Notes: generated by a model from the sequence alone, not told the origin. DNA of 64,000 bases from Actinomycetes bacterium (GCA_021820665.1 JAKADK010000005.1:1-64000); one strand, 5' to 3'; positions 38,267-47,608 are shown, numbered from the stretch's first letter. A program made the numbers and translations.

Positions 38267-39229
38267 TCAGCGGCCCAGGACCGCGGTGATCGCCGCGTCC
38301 AGGCTGGGGTGGGCGAACACGTAGCCGTGGTCCTGGAGCACCTCGGGGACCACCCGCTGGCTGGCCAGGACGAGCTCGGAGGCCATCTCGGCGCCCAGGG
38401 CCAGACGGAGGACCGCGGCGGGCACGGGGATGCGTGTGGGCCGGTGCAGGTGGCGGCCAAGGGCGGCGGTGAGGGTGGCGTTGGTGGCCGGCTCCGGTGC
38501 CGTGGCGTTGAGGGGTCCCGAGATCGCCTGGGTGTCGAGTGCGTAGCGGATGGCACCCACCTCGTCCATGAGGGAGATCCAGCTCTGGTACTGGCGCCCG
38601 GACCCGAGCGGTCCGCCGACCCCCAGTCGGAGGACGGGGAGCTGTTTGGCCAGCACCCCACCGCCGGCGGCCAGCACGATGCCGGTGCGCAGCAGGACGG
38701 TGCGGATGCCGGCGTCGGTGGCAGGCGCCATGGCCTGCTCCCAGGCCTCGCACACGTCGGCGAGGAAGCCGGCGCCACGCCGCGCCCGTTCGGTCAGGAT
38801 CTCGTCGCCGCGGTCCCCGTAGTAGCCGATGGCCGATCCCGAGACGACCACGCCGGGGCGCGGGTCGAGGCCGGCGATGGCGGTGGCGAGGAGGGCCGTC
38901 GAGGCCGTGCGGCTGGAGAGGATCTGGGCCTTCCGGGCGGGGGTCCACCGCCGGTCGCCGATGCCCGCTCCGGCCAGGTGGACGACGCAGTCGACCGGGG
39001 CCGCCCGCTCCAGCGCCCCCGTGTCGAGCGTGCCCTGCACGGGGTCCCAGAGCACCTCCACCGACGTCGGCGGGGAGCTCGCGGGAGGGGCCGCCGAGGA
39101 CGCGGCGGGCGCCCGGGGGCCCGCCGCGGGGGCGCGGACCAGCCGGACGACGCGGTGCCCGTCCTCGACCAGGCTGGCGACCAGCGCGGTGCCGATCAAG
39201 CCGTGGCTGCCGGTGACGAGGACGTTCAC
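38267..39229 (-). CDS. NAD-dependent epimerase, TIGR01777 (YfcH) family
   Basis: Extended short-chain dehydrogenase fold of 320 residues. NVLVTGSHGLIGTALV is the nucleotide-binding start, followed by VDCVVHLAGAGIGDRRW, SGSAIGYYGDRG and LRTGIVLAAGGGVLAKQLP, all diagnostic for this family, and a C-terminal DUF1731-like domain. GTG at 39229 overlaps the TGA of the upstream hydrolase (GTGA). Substrate unknown; related proteins are linked to division or cell-envelope functions. Confidence 0.9.
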   Translation of the reverse strand: MNVLVTGSHGLIGTALVASLVEDGHRVVRLVRAPAAGPRAPAASSAAPPASSPPTSVEVLWDPVQGTLDTGALERAAPVDCVVHLAGAGIGDRRWTPARKAQILSSRTASTALLATAIAGLDPRPGVVVSGSAIGYYGDRGDEILTERARRGAGFLADVCEAWEQAMAPATDAGIRTVLLRTGIVLAAGGGVLAKQLPVLRLGVGGPLGSGRQYQSWISLMDEVGAIRYALDTQAISGPLNATAPEPATNATLTAALGRHLHRPTRIPVPAAVLRLALGAEMASELVLASQRVVPEVLQDHGYVFAHPSLDAAITAVLGR

Positions 39230-40035
39230 GTCGGTGCCCGGACCGGGAGCTCGTGGCGGGACCGGCGGTCGACCGCCCGGCGCACGAAGTCGGCGAAGGC
39301 GTCGGGGTGGGAGAGGTGGGCGCCGTGGGTGGCACCGGCGATCTCGACGATCTCCGCGCCCGGTGTGTGCTCGGCCAGCCAGGTGGCCCCGCCTCGCTGG
39401 TGGGGTCGGGATCGCTCGCCCCGGCCGAAGAGGACAGGAACGCCGAGCGTCGACACGTCGAAGGGGGGAGGTCCGGTCCGGATGGCCGCCAGCTCGGTCA
39501 CGAGGGCGGCACCGTCGGCGCGGCGCTCCTGCTTGGTCCGCTCGGGGAGGTGCTCCCACCCCTCGTCGCCGACGATCCGACGGAAGAAGCGCTCTGCCGC
39601 CAGTGCCGGGTCGTCGCCGAGACCCGGCGGGCTCGAGGATGCTCCCCTGGTGGACCACAGGTCGAGCCACGGCACCGGGGGCTCGAAGGCCCCCACCGAC
39701 GTGACGACGCCGGACGGACCTTCGCGTTCGGCCGCCGCCAGGGCGATGTCGCCTCCGTAGCTGTGGCCCACCACCACGGCGGGTCGGCCGTCGATCACCG
39801 CCAGGAGGTCGTCGACGTGCCCGTCCAGCGTGGTGTTGAGCGGGAGGGCCTGCCGGGACCGGTGGTACCCGCGTCGGTCGTAGGTGAGGACGATGACGTC
39901 GGTGAGGCGTCGCATGACCCGGCCGAAGCTGGCCGAGCGGTCGAGCGAGCCGTGGACGAGCACGACGAGCGGCGTGTCGTCGGTGGCGTCGGGCGGGCGT
40001 TGGGTGGTGACGGCGAGGCCGGCGCGATGGTCCAT
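39226..40035 (-). CDS. Alpha/beta hydrolase
   Basis: 269 residues, alpha/beta-hydrolase fold with VVLVHGSLDRSASFG (oxyanion HG), the nucleophile elbow VGHSYGGD (Ser near 110) and a catalytic His in ATHGAHLSHPDAF. ATG at 40035 has GGGGACG upstream; longer forms would extend antisense across the divergent promoter. Coupled to the epimerase gene. Substrate unknown. Confidence 0.88.
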   Translation of the reverse strand: MDHRAGLAVTTQRPPDATDDTPLVVLVHGSLDRSASFGRVMRRLTDVIVLTYDRRGYHRSRQALPLNTTLDGHVDDLLAVIDGRPAVVVGHSYGGDIALAAAEREGPSGVVTSVGAFEPPVPWLDLWSTRGASSSPPGLGDDPALAAERFFRRIVGDEGWEHLPERTKQERRADGAALVTELAAIRTGPPPFDVSTLGVPVLFGRGERSRPHQRGGATWLAEHTPGAEIVEIAGATHGAHLSHPDAFADFVRRAVDRRSRHELPVRAPT

Positions 40036-40163
40036 GACGTCCCCAGCCTGCCAGCCCGGGGACGGCACCCGCCATCCACGCCCACCGGAGCGCGGACGGA
40101 CGCGCCGTCCCGGACGGGTCGCCCGAGCCGCCCGGGCCCATGGTGCCCGTCGGCACGAGCATC

Positions 40164-40169
40164 TACGAT
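40164..40169 (+). promoter_or_regulatory. -10 hexamer before the second alpha/beta hydrolase
   Basis: TACGAT, 8 bases, ATG at 40178. The spacer also contains GGGG. Confidence 0.4.
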
Positions 40170-40177
40170 CGGGGTCC

Positions 40178-40954
40178 ATGGCCGAGGTCGAGCGCGACGG
40201 TGTCCGTCTGTACTACGAGGTGGCGGAGGCCCGGTCGGAGCGCGGGCTCGGGACCATCCTGCTCACCCACGGCTTCTCGTCGTCTTCGCACATGTGGGCG
40301 CCCAATCTCGACGCGTTGGCGGCGGAGCACCGGGTCGTCACTTGGGACGTGCGCGGGCACGGCCGCAGTGAGTACCCCGGCGACGTCGCGTCCTACGCCG
40401 AGTCGCTGGCGGTCGGGGACATGGCCGCCATCCTGGACGCCGTGGCTGCTCCCCAGGCCATCGTCGGCGGGCTCTCCCTCGGCGGCTACCTGTCGCTCGC
40501 CTTCCATCTCGCCCACCCCGACCGGGTGCGGGCGCTCATGCTGTTCGACACGGGGCCGGGCTACCGCCGTGACGGGGCCAGGGCGCGCTGGAACGAGTCG
40601 GCCCTGGCCAGCGCCGAGGCCTTCGAGAAGAGAGGCCTGGAGGCGCTGGCCGTCCGCTCCGAGGTCCGGGCGGACATCCACCGCGACGCGACCGGTCTCG
40701 CCCTCGCCGCCCGCGGTTTGCTCACGCAGCGCGACGCCCGGGTGATCGAGTCCTTGGGCTCGATCCGGGTGCCGACCCTCGTCCTGGTGGGCGCGGCCGA
40801 CCAGCCGTTCCTGGCCGCTGCCGACTACATGGCGACGCACATCCCCAGTGCGACGAAAGTCGTCCTCCCCGAGGCCGGGCACGGGAGCAACCTCGACCAG
40901 CCCGAGGCCTTCAACCGGAGCGTCCTCGAGTTCCTCCGTGGGCTGGACGGGTGA
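40178..40954 (+). CDS. Alpha/beta hydrolase
   Basis: 258-residue hydrolase with ILLTHGFSSSSHMW, DVRGHGRSEYPGD, nucleophile GGLSLGGYLSL (Ser near 98) and catalytic His in PEAGHGSNLDQP. It resembles 3-oxoadipate enol-lactonase-like proteins. It is divergent from the first hydrolase; substrate unknown. Confidence 0.9.
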   Translation: MAEVERDGVRLYYEVAEARSERGLGTILLTHGFSSSSHMWAPNLDALAAEHRVVTWDVRGHGRSEYPGDVASYAESLAVGDMAAILDAVAAPQAIVGGLSLGGYLSLAFHLAHPDRVRALMLFDTGPGYRRDGARARWNESALASAEAFEKRGLEALAVRSEVRADIHRDATGLALAARGLLTQRDARVIESLGSIRVPTLVLVGAADQPFLAAADYMATHIPSATKVVLPEAGHGSNLDQPEAFNRSVLEFLRGLDG

Positions 40955-41095
40955 GCCGGACAGGGGTGGCCGGGACTGGCAGGCGGTCGGTGCGGCCGGG
41001 GTCGGAGAGCGGCATCAGGGCCAGGCAACCCGGAAATCCACGCATTGGTGCCGGAGATCGGGCATTGTAGGGGCTCCGCAGACCAAGGAGAAACT

Positions 41096-41410
41096 GTGTC
41101 CCTTACGAAAACCGACCTCATTGGTGCCGTCGCCGCGCACACCGGTTCGACGGCGAAGGACGTCGCGGCCGTGCTGAGCGGTCTCGAAGACGTCATCGTG
41201 GCCAACGTGGCCAAGGGTGAGAAGGTCGTCCTCACCGGGTTTCTGACCTTCGAGCGCTCCCTGCGGCCGGCCCGCACGGGCCGGAATCCCCAGACGGGTG
41301 AGGCCATCAAGATCAAGGCGTCGAAGGCGCCCAAGGTGAGCGCCGGGGCGACGTTCAAGAAGATCGTGAATGGGCAGGCCCCGGCCCCGAAGCTGAAGAA
41401 GGCCAAGTAG
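41096..41410 (+). CDS. hup: HU-type DNA-binding protein (no long tail)
   Basis: 104-residue HU homologue. SLTKTDLIGAVAAHTGSTAK, VVLTGFLTFERSLR and RTGRNPQTGEAIKIKASKAP are the dimer core, the arm base and the DNA-binding arm. A short basic C-terminus ends APAPKLKKAK. GTG at 41096 has AAGGAG 5 bases upstream. This is the conventional HU paralogue to the lysine-tailed protein at 25131. Confidence 0.95.
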   Translation: MSLTKTDLIGAVAAHTGSTAKDVAAVLSGLEDVIVANVAKGEKVVLTGFLTFERSLRPARTGRNPQTGEAIKIKASKAPKVSAGATFKKIVNGQAPAPKLKKAK

Positions 41411-41434
41411 GAAGTAGGAAGTGAAGTAGGAAGT
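41405..41434 (+). repeat. AAGTAGG tandem repeats across the hup stop codon
   Basis: Three AAGTAGG units and one partial unit begin within the last codons of hup and include its TAG. Confidence 0.75.
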
Positions 41435-41487
41435 CGCCGCCCGGGTCATCCGGGTGGCGACGGCCCGGGCGGAGTTGGTGACGGGGG

Positions 41488-41523
41488 CGGAGGCGTGGTC
41501 CGGCTGGTCCGACCACGCCTCCG
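41488..41523. terminator. Hairpin between convergent hup and queE
   Basis: CGGAGGCGTGGTC and GACCACGCCTCCG form a perfect 13-bp stem around a 10-base loop, in the 238-base gap between two convergent genes. No T tract. The rest of this gap is Pro/Gly-codon-like GC-rich sequence with nothing recognised. Confidence 0.75.
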
Positions 41524-41648
41524 TGCGCGTCGCAGGGGTCGTCGGGGGTGGGCCGGGGCTGGGGGGCTCCGGCGCCTCGATCCCGGGATCGCCCTGGCCG
41601 CTTGCTGATCTGCCGACGCGGCGTCTGCTCCGGGCCCGGCCGGGCGCA

Positions 41649-42446
41649 CTACCGCTGGCCGATCGCCTTGTGGGTCTGGGGCACGACCCGCACCCGGCGG
41701 TAGTGGCGCAGGGCGCGCTCCTGGAACCCGAGCACCTGCTCCGGGCTCGGCGCCGTCGTCGCGGCGGCGAACGGGGTGAGCGGCTGGAGGAAGACCACCG
41801 GAGGCGGGGAGCCGGGCTGCCCCGACGCCGCCACGGCCACCATGTCGATCGCCGCGTCCAGCTCGGAGGGATCGGTCGCCGGTCCCACCACGATCTTCAC
41901 CCACGTCGGCACCCCCGCCCCGAGCGCGGTGTCGAGGAAGGCGCGCTGGGTCGCCATGGACACCCCGGCGCCGTCGACGCTGGGCAGTTTCACGTCCATG
42001 CTCACGTAGGAGAGGAACGGGGCGATCCGTTCGATGGCGCCGACCAGCGTGCCGTTCGTCTCGGCCATGACCGGGATCGACCGGGCGTGGAGCGCGGTGG
42101 CCAGCTCGAGAGCCCGACCCATCTGCATGAGCGGCTCGCCGCCGGTGAGGCTGGCCGAGTGGTGGGGGAGCGCCCGCCACAGGGTCCAGACGGCGTCGAC
42201 GACGGTCCCGACGGGGAGGGGGCTGGCCACCACCTCCCAGTCGCGTGCGCCGGGACGCCGCTCGAGCAGGCAGGGGCCGGGATGGCGCTCGAGCGCCTCG
42301 GGCTGATCGCAGTAGGCGCACCGGATGTTGCACCCGGCGAGGCGGACGAAGACCTGGCGCTCGCCCACCAGCATCGCCTCGCCCTGGATGGCGGAGAAGA
42401 CCTCGCAGACGTAGATGCCGGCGGCCGGGGACGGCGCGGGGCTCAT
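41649..42446 (-). CDS. queE: 7-carboxy-7-deazaguanine synthase QueE
   Basis: Radical SAM enzyme that converts 6-carboxytetrahydropterin to 7-carboxy-7-deazaguanine. 265 residues with the CNIRCAYC cluster motif (CX3CX2C), VFSAIQGEAMLVG at the N-terminus and SLTGGEPLMQ. The C-terminal part (VVFLQPLTPF, RVRVVPQTHKAIG) is typical. ATG at 42446 lies 10 bases after queC. Confidence 0.95.
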   Translation of the reverse strand: MSPAPSPAAGIYVCEVFSAIQGEAMLVGERQVFVRLAGCNIRCAYCDQPEALERHPGPCLLERRPGARDWEVVASPLPVGTVVDAVWTLWRALPHHSASLTGGEPLMQMGRALELATALHARSIPVMAETNGTLVGAIERIAPFLSYVSMDVKLPSVDGAGVSMATQRAFLDTALGAGVPTWVKIVVGPATDPSELDAAIDMVAVAASGQPGSPPPVVFLQPLTPFAAATTAPSPEQVLGFQERALRHYRRVRVVPQTHKAIGQR

Positions 42447-42456
42447 GACGGGGCGC

Positions 42457-43194
42457 TCAGGTGGGGCCGCCGGCGGCGGGGGCAGGGTCGGGCACGCCGG
42501 CCTCGGTGAAGCCCCGGTGTCGCAGGACGCAGGCGTCGCACGTCCCGCAGGGCGCTGCCCCGCCCTCGTAGCAGGACCACGTGAGGTGCAGCGGCGCGCC
42601 GTGCGCACTGCCGAGCCGCACGATGTCGGCCTTCGACGCGGCGATGAGCGGGGTCTCGATGGCGATCGGGTCTCCTTCGACCCCTCGGCGCTGTCCGGTG
42701 CGAGCCACCTGACGCATGGCTTCGACGAACTCGGGCCGGCAGTCGGGGTAGCCGGAGTAGTCGACGGCGTTGACGCCGATCCACACGGCGTCGAGCCCCC
42801 TGGCCTCGGCGATGCCGAGCGCCACGGCCAGGAAGATGGTGTTGCGGGCGGGGACGTAGGTCACGGGGATGCCCGGATCGCGGACCGGCGCTCCCCCGGC
42901 ATGGGGCACGGGGATGGCGAGGTCGGTGAGCGCCGACCCTCCCCACGCCGCGGTGTCCAGTGCCACGATCACGTGGCTGGCGCCGTAGTGGCGGGCGACG
43001 AGCTGCGCCCGGGCGATCTCGACCCGGTGGCGCTGCCCGTAGTCGAAGGTGACGGCGACCAAGGGCGTCGACTGCGGTTGTGCCGCGCCGTCCTGCGCCC
43101 CCGGGCCCTCCAGCCCCCGGGCCTGTTCGGCGGCGAGGGCCAGGCACACCGTCGAGTCGAGGCCGCCCGACAGGATGACGAGATGTCCGCCCAT
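42457..43194 (-). CDS. queC: 7-cyano-7-deazaguanine synthase QueC
   Basis: ATP-dependent enzyme that makes preQ0 from 7-carboxy-7-deazaguanine. 245 residues with the PP-loop ILSGGLDSTVC, TFDYGQRHRVEI, YVPARNTIFL, and four zinc cysteines in TWSCYEGGAAPCGTCDAC...C. A Gln/Gly-rich insert of about 20 residues follows the PP-loop helix. The ATG at 43194 is 2 bases from the queD stop, so the order is queD-queC-queE. Confidence 0.96.
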   Translation of the reverse strand: MGGHLVILSGGLDSTVCLALAAEQARGLEGPGAQDGAAQPQSTPLVAVTFDYGQRHRVEIARAQLVARHYGASHVIVALDTAAWGGSALTDLAIPVPHAGGAPVRDPGIPVTYVPARNTIFLAVALGIAEARGLDAVWIGVNAVDYSGYPDCRPEFVEAMRQVARTGQRRGVEGDPIAIETPLIAASKADIVRLGSAHGAPLHLTWSCYEGGAAPCGTCDACVLRHRGFTEAGVPDPAPAAGGPT

Positions 43195-43196
43195 GG

Positions 43197-43667
43197 TCAG
43201 GCGGGAGAAGGGATGGCGGGAGGGTCGACCCGGCGCAGCTCCACGGAGGCGTCGGCCGTCTCCCACAGGCGGAGGGCCGAGACAGGGAGACCGGCGCCGG
43301 TGAGGCGCTCCCAGGCATCGTGGGCCAGGCGTTCCGCGGTCGGGTTGTCGAACAGGTCGTTCAGGTCCCGGTGGTCCCACCGGGAGACGACCGTCTCGTC
43401 CACCGTTGCCTTCATGGCGTCGAAGTCGACCACCACGTCGTGCTCGTCCAGCGGTCCCTCGACGCTCACGTCGAGCCGGTAGGAGTGACCGTGGGCGTTC
43501 CGGCACTTCCCTGGGTGCCACACGAGGTGGTGCGCGGCCTCGAAACGGAAGCTGACCGTGACGGCGGTGATGACGGCAGGAGCGTTGGCAACAGCGGTGC
43601 CCGGTGCGTCGTCGTCCGCACGCCCGACCGTGCCAGCGGGAGCATCGGTGGCGGTAGGCGATCCCAC
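43197..43667 (-). CDS. queD: 6-carboxytetrahydropterin synthase QueD
   Basis: Zinc enzyme converting dihydroneopterin triphosphate to 6-carboxytetrahydropterin, first committed step to preQ0. Zinc ligands are in FRFEAAHHL and AHGHSYRLDV, and the catalytic Cys is in GKCRNAHGH. GTG 43667 is used since TAGCGT lies 7 bases upstream; a GTG 9 bases earlier is inside that hexamer. The N-terminal 30 residues before SFRFEAAHH are an Ala/Asp-rich extension. No queF, folE or tgt is nearby; preQ0 may feed tRNA queuosine, DNA modification or a 7-deazapurine metabolite. Confidence 0.93.
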   Translation of the reverse strand: MGSPTATDAPAGTVGRADDDAPGTAVANAPAVITAVTVSFRFEAAHHLVWHPGKCRNAHGHSYRLDVSVEGPLDEHDVVVDFDAMKATVDETVVSRWDHRDLNDLFDNPTAERLAHDAWERLTGAGLPVSALRLWETADASVELRRVDPPAIPSPA

Positions 43668-43674
43668 CGACAGC

Positions 43675-43680
43675 ACGCTA
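43675..43680 (-). promoter_or_regulatory. -10 hexamer of leaderless queDCE promoter
   Basis: TAGCGT on the minus strand, 7 bases, GTG at 43667. Confidence 0.5.
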
Positions 43681-43731
43681 ATCGACCGGCACCGGGGCGC
43701 GATCCGCCGCTCTCCGTTCCGGGGGGGCCGG

Positions 43732-43737
43732 TAGGAT
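43732..43737 (+). promoter_or_regulatory. -10 hexamer of leaderless kgd promoter
   Basis: TAGGAT, 7 bases, ATG at 43745. The divergent queD and kgd promoters lie within 68 bases. Confidence 0.5.
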
Positions 43738-43744
43738 CGGGGCC

Positions 43745-46700
43745 ATGGACTCGACGAACGGCACCGGGAAGGTCAACGAGGGCGACCCGGAGGGCGGTGA
43801 CCCAGGTCGTGAGGTCGCCGGCACCGGGGCCTTCGGCCCGAACGCCTGGCTGGTCGAGGACATGTACGACCGGTTCTGCGCCGATCCGTCGTCGGTCGGG
43901 GAGTCGTGGCGGGAGTTCTTCGCCGACTACCGGCCGGTGGCATCGGGACCGGCCGTCTCGGTCGTACCGGGGCCCGGGGGTGCCACGACCGTCGTCGCCC
44001 GTCCCGCCCCGCAGGTGGCGCCGGCGCCGGCGCCGGTGGCGGCGGCCGGGCGTGGTGAGCCGGTGCCCGGGGCCGTCGTCCTCCGGGGGGCTGCCGGTCG
44101 GATCGCGTCGAACATGGAGGCGTCGCTCGGGATGCCGACGGCCACCAGCGTCCGGACGGTCCCGGCGAAGCTCCTGGAGGTGAACCGGGCCATGCTCAAC
44201 GCCCAGCTGGCACGCGTGATGGGCGGCAAGGTGAGCTTCACCCACCTGATCGGCTACGCCGTGGTCCGAGCGCTCGCCGCCTACCCCACGATGAACTCGG
44301 CCTACGTGGCCGACGCGGACGGCAAGGGCACGCCCGGCGTGGTCCGCCACGAGCACGTCGGTCTCGGCCTGGCCGTCGACGTGGAGAAGACGGGAGGTGC
44401 GCGGACGCTGCTCGTCCCGTGCATCCGGGACGCCGACACGCTGGACTTCCGGGCGTTCGTCGGGGCCTACGAGGAGCTGGTCCGCAAGGTCCACGCGGGG
44501 AAGGTGGCCCCGGACGACTTCTCGGGGACGACGGTCACCCTGACGAACCCCGGCACCCTCGGCACCGTCCAGTCCGTCCCCAGGCTCCTCCCCGGCCAGG
44601 GGGTGATCGTCGGAGTGGGGGCCCTCGCCTACCCGCCCGGCTTCGAGTCGGCCGATCCCCGCGTCCTCGCCGAGCTCGGCGTGGGCAAGACCGTCACGCT
44701 GACGTCCACCTACGACCACCGGATCATCCAGGGCGCGGAGTCCGGGCTCTTCCTGGCCTACGCCGCGGAGTGCCTGACCGGCGGCCACGACTTCTACCGC
44801 TCCGTCTTCGAGTCGATGGAGGTGCCCTACGAGCCCGTGCGGTGGGAGCGCGACCAGCACGCTCCCGACGACGGGCTGACCGGGGCGGAGCAGCGGCTGG
44901 CCAAGCAGGTCCACGTCCAGGGGCTGATCAACATGTACCGGGTCCGCGGCCACCTGATCGCCCACCTCGACCCGCTCGATGCCGAGCCGCCGGCTGTCTT
45001 CCCCGAGCTCGACCCGTCACGCTACGGGCTCACCATCTGGGACGGGCCACGGCAGTTCGTGGCCGACGGGCTGGCCGGCCGGGAGGTGGCCACCCTCGAC
45101 GAGATCCTCGGCATCCTGCGCGAGGCCTACTGCCGGACGCTCGGCGTCGAGTACATGCACATCCAGGACCCCGACCAGAAGCGGTGGATCCAGCAGCACG
45201 TGGAAGGGGTCTCCGACGGGCTCTCGCCCGACGAGCAGCGCCACGTCCTCGACCGGCTGAACGCCGCCGAGGTCTTCGAGCGGTTCCTGCACTCCCGCTA
45301 CGTGGGGCAGAAACGCTTCGGTCTCGAGGGCGCGGAGTCCGCCATCGTCCTCATCGACACCATCCTCGACGAGGCGGCGACCGAGGGATTGGCCGAGGCC
45401 GTCATGGGCATGTCCCACCGGGGGCGTCTGAACGTCCTCGCCAACATCGTGGGAAAGTCCTACGGCGAGATCTTCGAGGAGTTCGAGGGCAACCTCGACC
45501 CCGACTCGGTGCAGGGATCGGGTGACGTGAAGTACCACAAGGGCGCCTCCGGCGTCTTCACCGGCCGCTCGGGTGTCCCCATCCCGGTCACCATGGCGTC
45601 GAACCCCTCCCACCTGGAGGCCGTCGACCCGGTCGTGGTGGGCATGGCACGGGCCAAGCAGGATGCCCGGGCCGGGGAGCGGGGGCCGGGTGGCGCCGTG
45701 GAGGACGGGACCGGCGACCCGTTCCCGATCCTTCCCATCCTGCTCCACGGGGACGCCGCCTTTGCCGGACAGGGTGTCGTGGCCGAGACGCTGAACCTGT
45801 CCGGCCTGGCCGGGTACCGGACGGGCGGCACCGTGCACATCGTCATCAACAACCAGCTCGGCTTCACCACCGCGCCGGCGGCGGCCCGGACGTCTGTGTA
45901 CCCGACGGACGTGGCCAAGATGGTCCAGGCGCCGATCTTCCACGTGAACGGGGACGATCCCGAGGCGTGCGTCCGGGCGGCTCGTCTGGCTTTCGGGTTC
46001 CGCCAGGCCTTCCACAAGGACGTCGTGATCGACATGGTGTGCTACCGGAGGCACGGGCACAACGAGGGGGACGACCCCAGCTACACCCAGCCGATCATGT
46101 ACGCCCTGATCGAGGCGAAGCGGTCGGTGCGCAAGCTCTACACGGAGTCGCTCGTCCGCCGGGGCGACCTGACCCTGGAGGAGGCCGAGCGGGCGCTGGA
46201 CGACTTCGCAGCCCGACTCCAGGCGGCGCTGGACGAGACCCGGGCGGCCACGGCGTCGGCGTCGGGGACGCCCCCGGTGCTCCCCGCCTACGTCGTCCCC
46301 GACCTGGCGCTCCCGCGTGTCGAGACCGGTGTGGAGTCGCCGGTCCTGAGCCAGCTGGCCCAGGTGGTGCGGTCGGTCCCCGACGGGTTCACCCTCCATC
46401 CGAAGCTGGCACGCCAGTTCGAGCAGCGGGACAAGGTCTTCGCCGATGGCGAGGTGGACTGGGCGCTGGGCGAGGCGCTGGCCATGGGTACCCTGCTGTT
46501 GGAGGGGGTGAACGTGCGGCTGACCGGGCAGGACACCCGGCGGGGCACGTTCTCCCACCGGCATGCCGTCCTCGTCGACTATGCCACCGGCAGCGAGCAC
46601 GTGCCGCTGGCCTCGCTGGCGTCGCTGGGCGGCCTGGCGTCGCCAGGCCGGGTGGGGCGGTTCACCGTGCGGGACTCGCTGCTCTCCGAGTACGCCTGCC

Positions 46701-47521
46701 TCGGGTTCGAGTACGGCTACTCGGTGGAGGCGCCGTCCGACCTGGTGGCATGGGAGGCACAGTTCGGCGACTTCTGGAACGGCGCCGAGATCATCGTGGA
46801 CAACTTCCTCGTGGCGGCGGAGGACAAATGGGGTCAGCGCTCCGGGCTGGTCCTGCTCCTGCCGCACGGCTACGAGGGCCAGGGGCCGGAGCACTCCTCG
46901 GCGCGCATCGAGCGGTTCTTGACCCTGTGCGCCCGGGGGAACCTCCGGGTGGTGGACCCGACGACCGCTGCCCAGTACTTCCACCTGCTCCGCGCCCAGG
47001 TCCACAGTCCCGTCCGGAAGCCGCTCGTGGTCTTCACCCCCAAGTCGCTGCTCCGGGCCCGCCAGGCTCGGTCACCCATCCAGGCGTTCACGAGCGGCTC
47101 CTTCGAGGAAGTGCTCGACGATCCCGCCGCCGGGAACGAGGACTTCGATCCCGGAGCGATCCGCCGGGTGGTGCTGTGCACCGGAAAGGTCGCCTACGAC
47201 GCGCTGGCGCGACGGGACGCGCTGGGCCCGGAGGGGACCGGCACCGTCGTCGTCCGGGTGGAGCAGCTCTACCCCTGGCCCGAGGCCCGGATCACCGCCG
47301 TGCTCGACGCCTACCCCAACGCCACGGAGCTGGTGTGGCTCCAGGAGGAGCCGGAGAACATGGGCGCCTGGAATTTCGTCCACGGCCGGCTGCACCGGAT
47401 GGCCCGCGAGCGCTACACGCTCGCCCACGTCTCCCGGGCGGAGGCGGCCAGCCCGGCGTCGGGCAGTGCCGCCCTCCACCACCTCGAGCAGGAGGACGTG
47501 CTCTCCCGAGCCATCGGCTGA
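43745..47521 (+). CDS. kgd: Multifunctional 2-oxoglutarate dehydrogenase E1 / dihydrolipoyl succinyltransferase Kgd
   Basis: Actinobacterial fused E2-E1 enzyme of the TCA cycle. The 1258 residues comprise an N-terminal E1-type helix (NAWLVEDMYDRFCADP), an Ala/Pro-rich linker without a lipoyl domain, an E2 acyltransferase domain (about 115-345, with TLTNPGTLGTVQSVP and STYDHRIIQGAESG carrying the catalytic His and Asp), and thiamine-diphosphate-dependent E1 (from about 380, with MSHRGRLNVLANI, HGDAAFAGQG and the ThDP/magnesium region). ATG 43745 follows TAGGAT at 7 bases. Divergent from queD; followed by an 8-bp tandem repeat. In mycobacteria the FHA protein GarA binds this enzyme; no garA is here. 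Confidence 0.96.
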   Translation: MDSTNGTGKVNEGDPEGGDPGREVAGTGAFGPNAWLVEDMYDRFCADPSSVGESWREFFADYRPVASGPAVSVVPGPGGATTVVARPAPQVAPAPAPVAAAGRGEPVPGAVVLRGAAGRIASNMEASLGMPTATSVRTVPAKLLEVNRAMLNAQLARVMGGKVSFTHLIGYAVVRALAAYPTMNSAYVADADGKGTPGVVRHEHVGLGLAVDVEKTGGARTLLVPCIRDADTLDFRAFVGAYEELVRKVHAGKVAPDDFSGTTVTLTNPGTLGTVQSVPRLLPGQGVIVGVGALAYPPGFESADPRVLAELGVGKTVTLTSTYDHRIIQGAESGLFLAYAAECLTGGHDFYRSVFESMEVPYEPVRWERDQHAPDDGLTGAEQRLAKQVHVQGLINMYRVRGHLIAHLDPLDAEPPAVFPELDPSRYGLTIWDGPRQFVADGLAGREVATLDEILGILREAYCRTLGVEYMHIQDPDQKRWIQQHVEGVSDGLSPDEQRHVLDRLNAAEVFERFLHSRYVGQKRFGLEGAESAIVLIDTILDEAATEGLAEAVMGMSHRGRLNVLANIVGKSYGEIFEEFEGNLDPDSVQGSGDVKYHKGASGVFTGRSGVPIPVTMASNPSHLEAVDPVVVGMARAKQDARAGERGPGGAVEDGTGDPFPILPILLHGDAAFAGQGVVAETLNLSGLAGYRTGGTVHIVINNQLGFTTAPAAARTSVYPTDVAKMVQAPIFHVNGDDPEACVRAARLAFGFRQAFHKDVVIDMVCYRRHGHNEGDDPSYTQPIMYALIEAKRSVRKLYTESLVRRGDLTLEEAERALDDFAARLQAALDETRAATASASGTPPVLPAYVVPDLALPRVETGVESPVLSQLAQVVRSVPDGFTLHPKLARQFEQRDKVFADGEVDWALGEALAMGTLLLEGVNVRLTGQDTRRGTFSHRHAVLVDYATGSEHVPLASLASLGGLASPGRVGRFTVRDSLLSEYACLGFEYGYSVEAPSDLVAWEAQFGDFWNGAEIIVDNFLVAAEDKWGQRSGLVLLLPHGYEGQGPEHSSARIERFLTLCARGNLRVVDPTTAAQYFHLLRAQVHSPVRKPLVVFTPKSLLRARQARSPIQAFTSGSFEEVLDDPAAGNEDFDPGAIRRVVLCTGKVAYDALARRDALGPEGTGTVVVRVEQLYPWPEARITAVLDAYPNATELVWLQEEPENMGAWNFVHGRLHRMARERYTLAHVSRAEAASPASGSAALHHLEQEDVLSRAIG

Positions 47522-47535
47522 TCTCGGCCACGCGG

Positions 47536-47583
47536 CTCGAACGCTCAAACGCTCGAACGCTCGAACGCTCGAACGCTCGAATG
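47536..47583 (+). repeat. 8-bp tandem repeat, six copies, after kgd
   Basis: CTCGAACG units (one CTCAAACG, one CTCGAATG) start 14 bases after the kgd stop codon. The units do not form an inverted repeat. Confidence 0.9.
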
Positions 47584-47608
47584 CCCGGGTGGTCGGGTCC
47601 GGCCTGAG

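Noticed and set aside
43668-43676. GTG at 43676 as the queD start
   Set aside because: It would lie within the TAGCGT -10 hexamer. The next GTG at 43667 fits the leaderless spacing seen at other genes; the conserved domain is unaffected by the choice.
45017-47005. A 662-codon open frame opposite kgd, with similar long frames opposite several other genes (for example 17102-20152 and 10912-12855)
   Set aside because: Same cause: high GC in third positions suppresses stops on the other strand. The sense-strand products are conserved enzymes.
47536-47583. The 8-bp repeat after kgd considered as a rho-independent terminator
   Set aside because: The units do not pair as an inverted repeat and there is no T tract.
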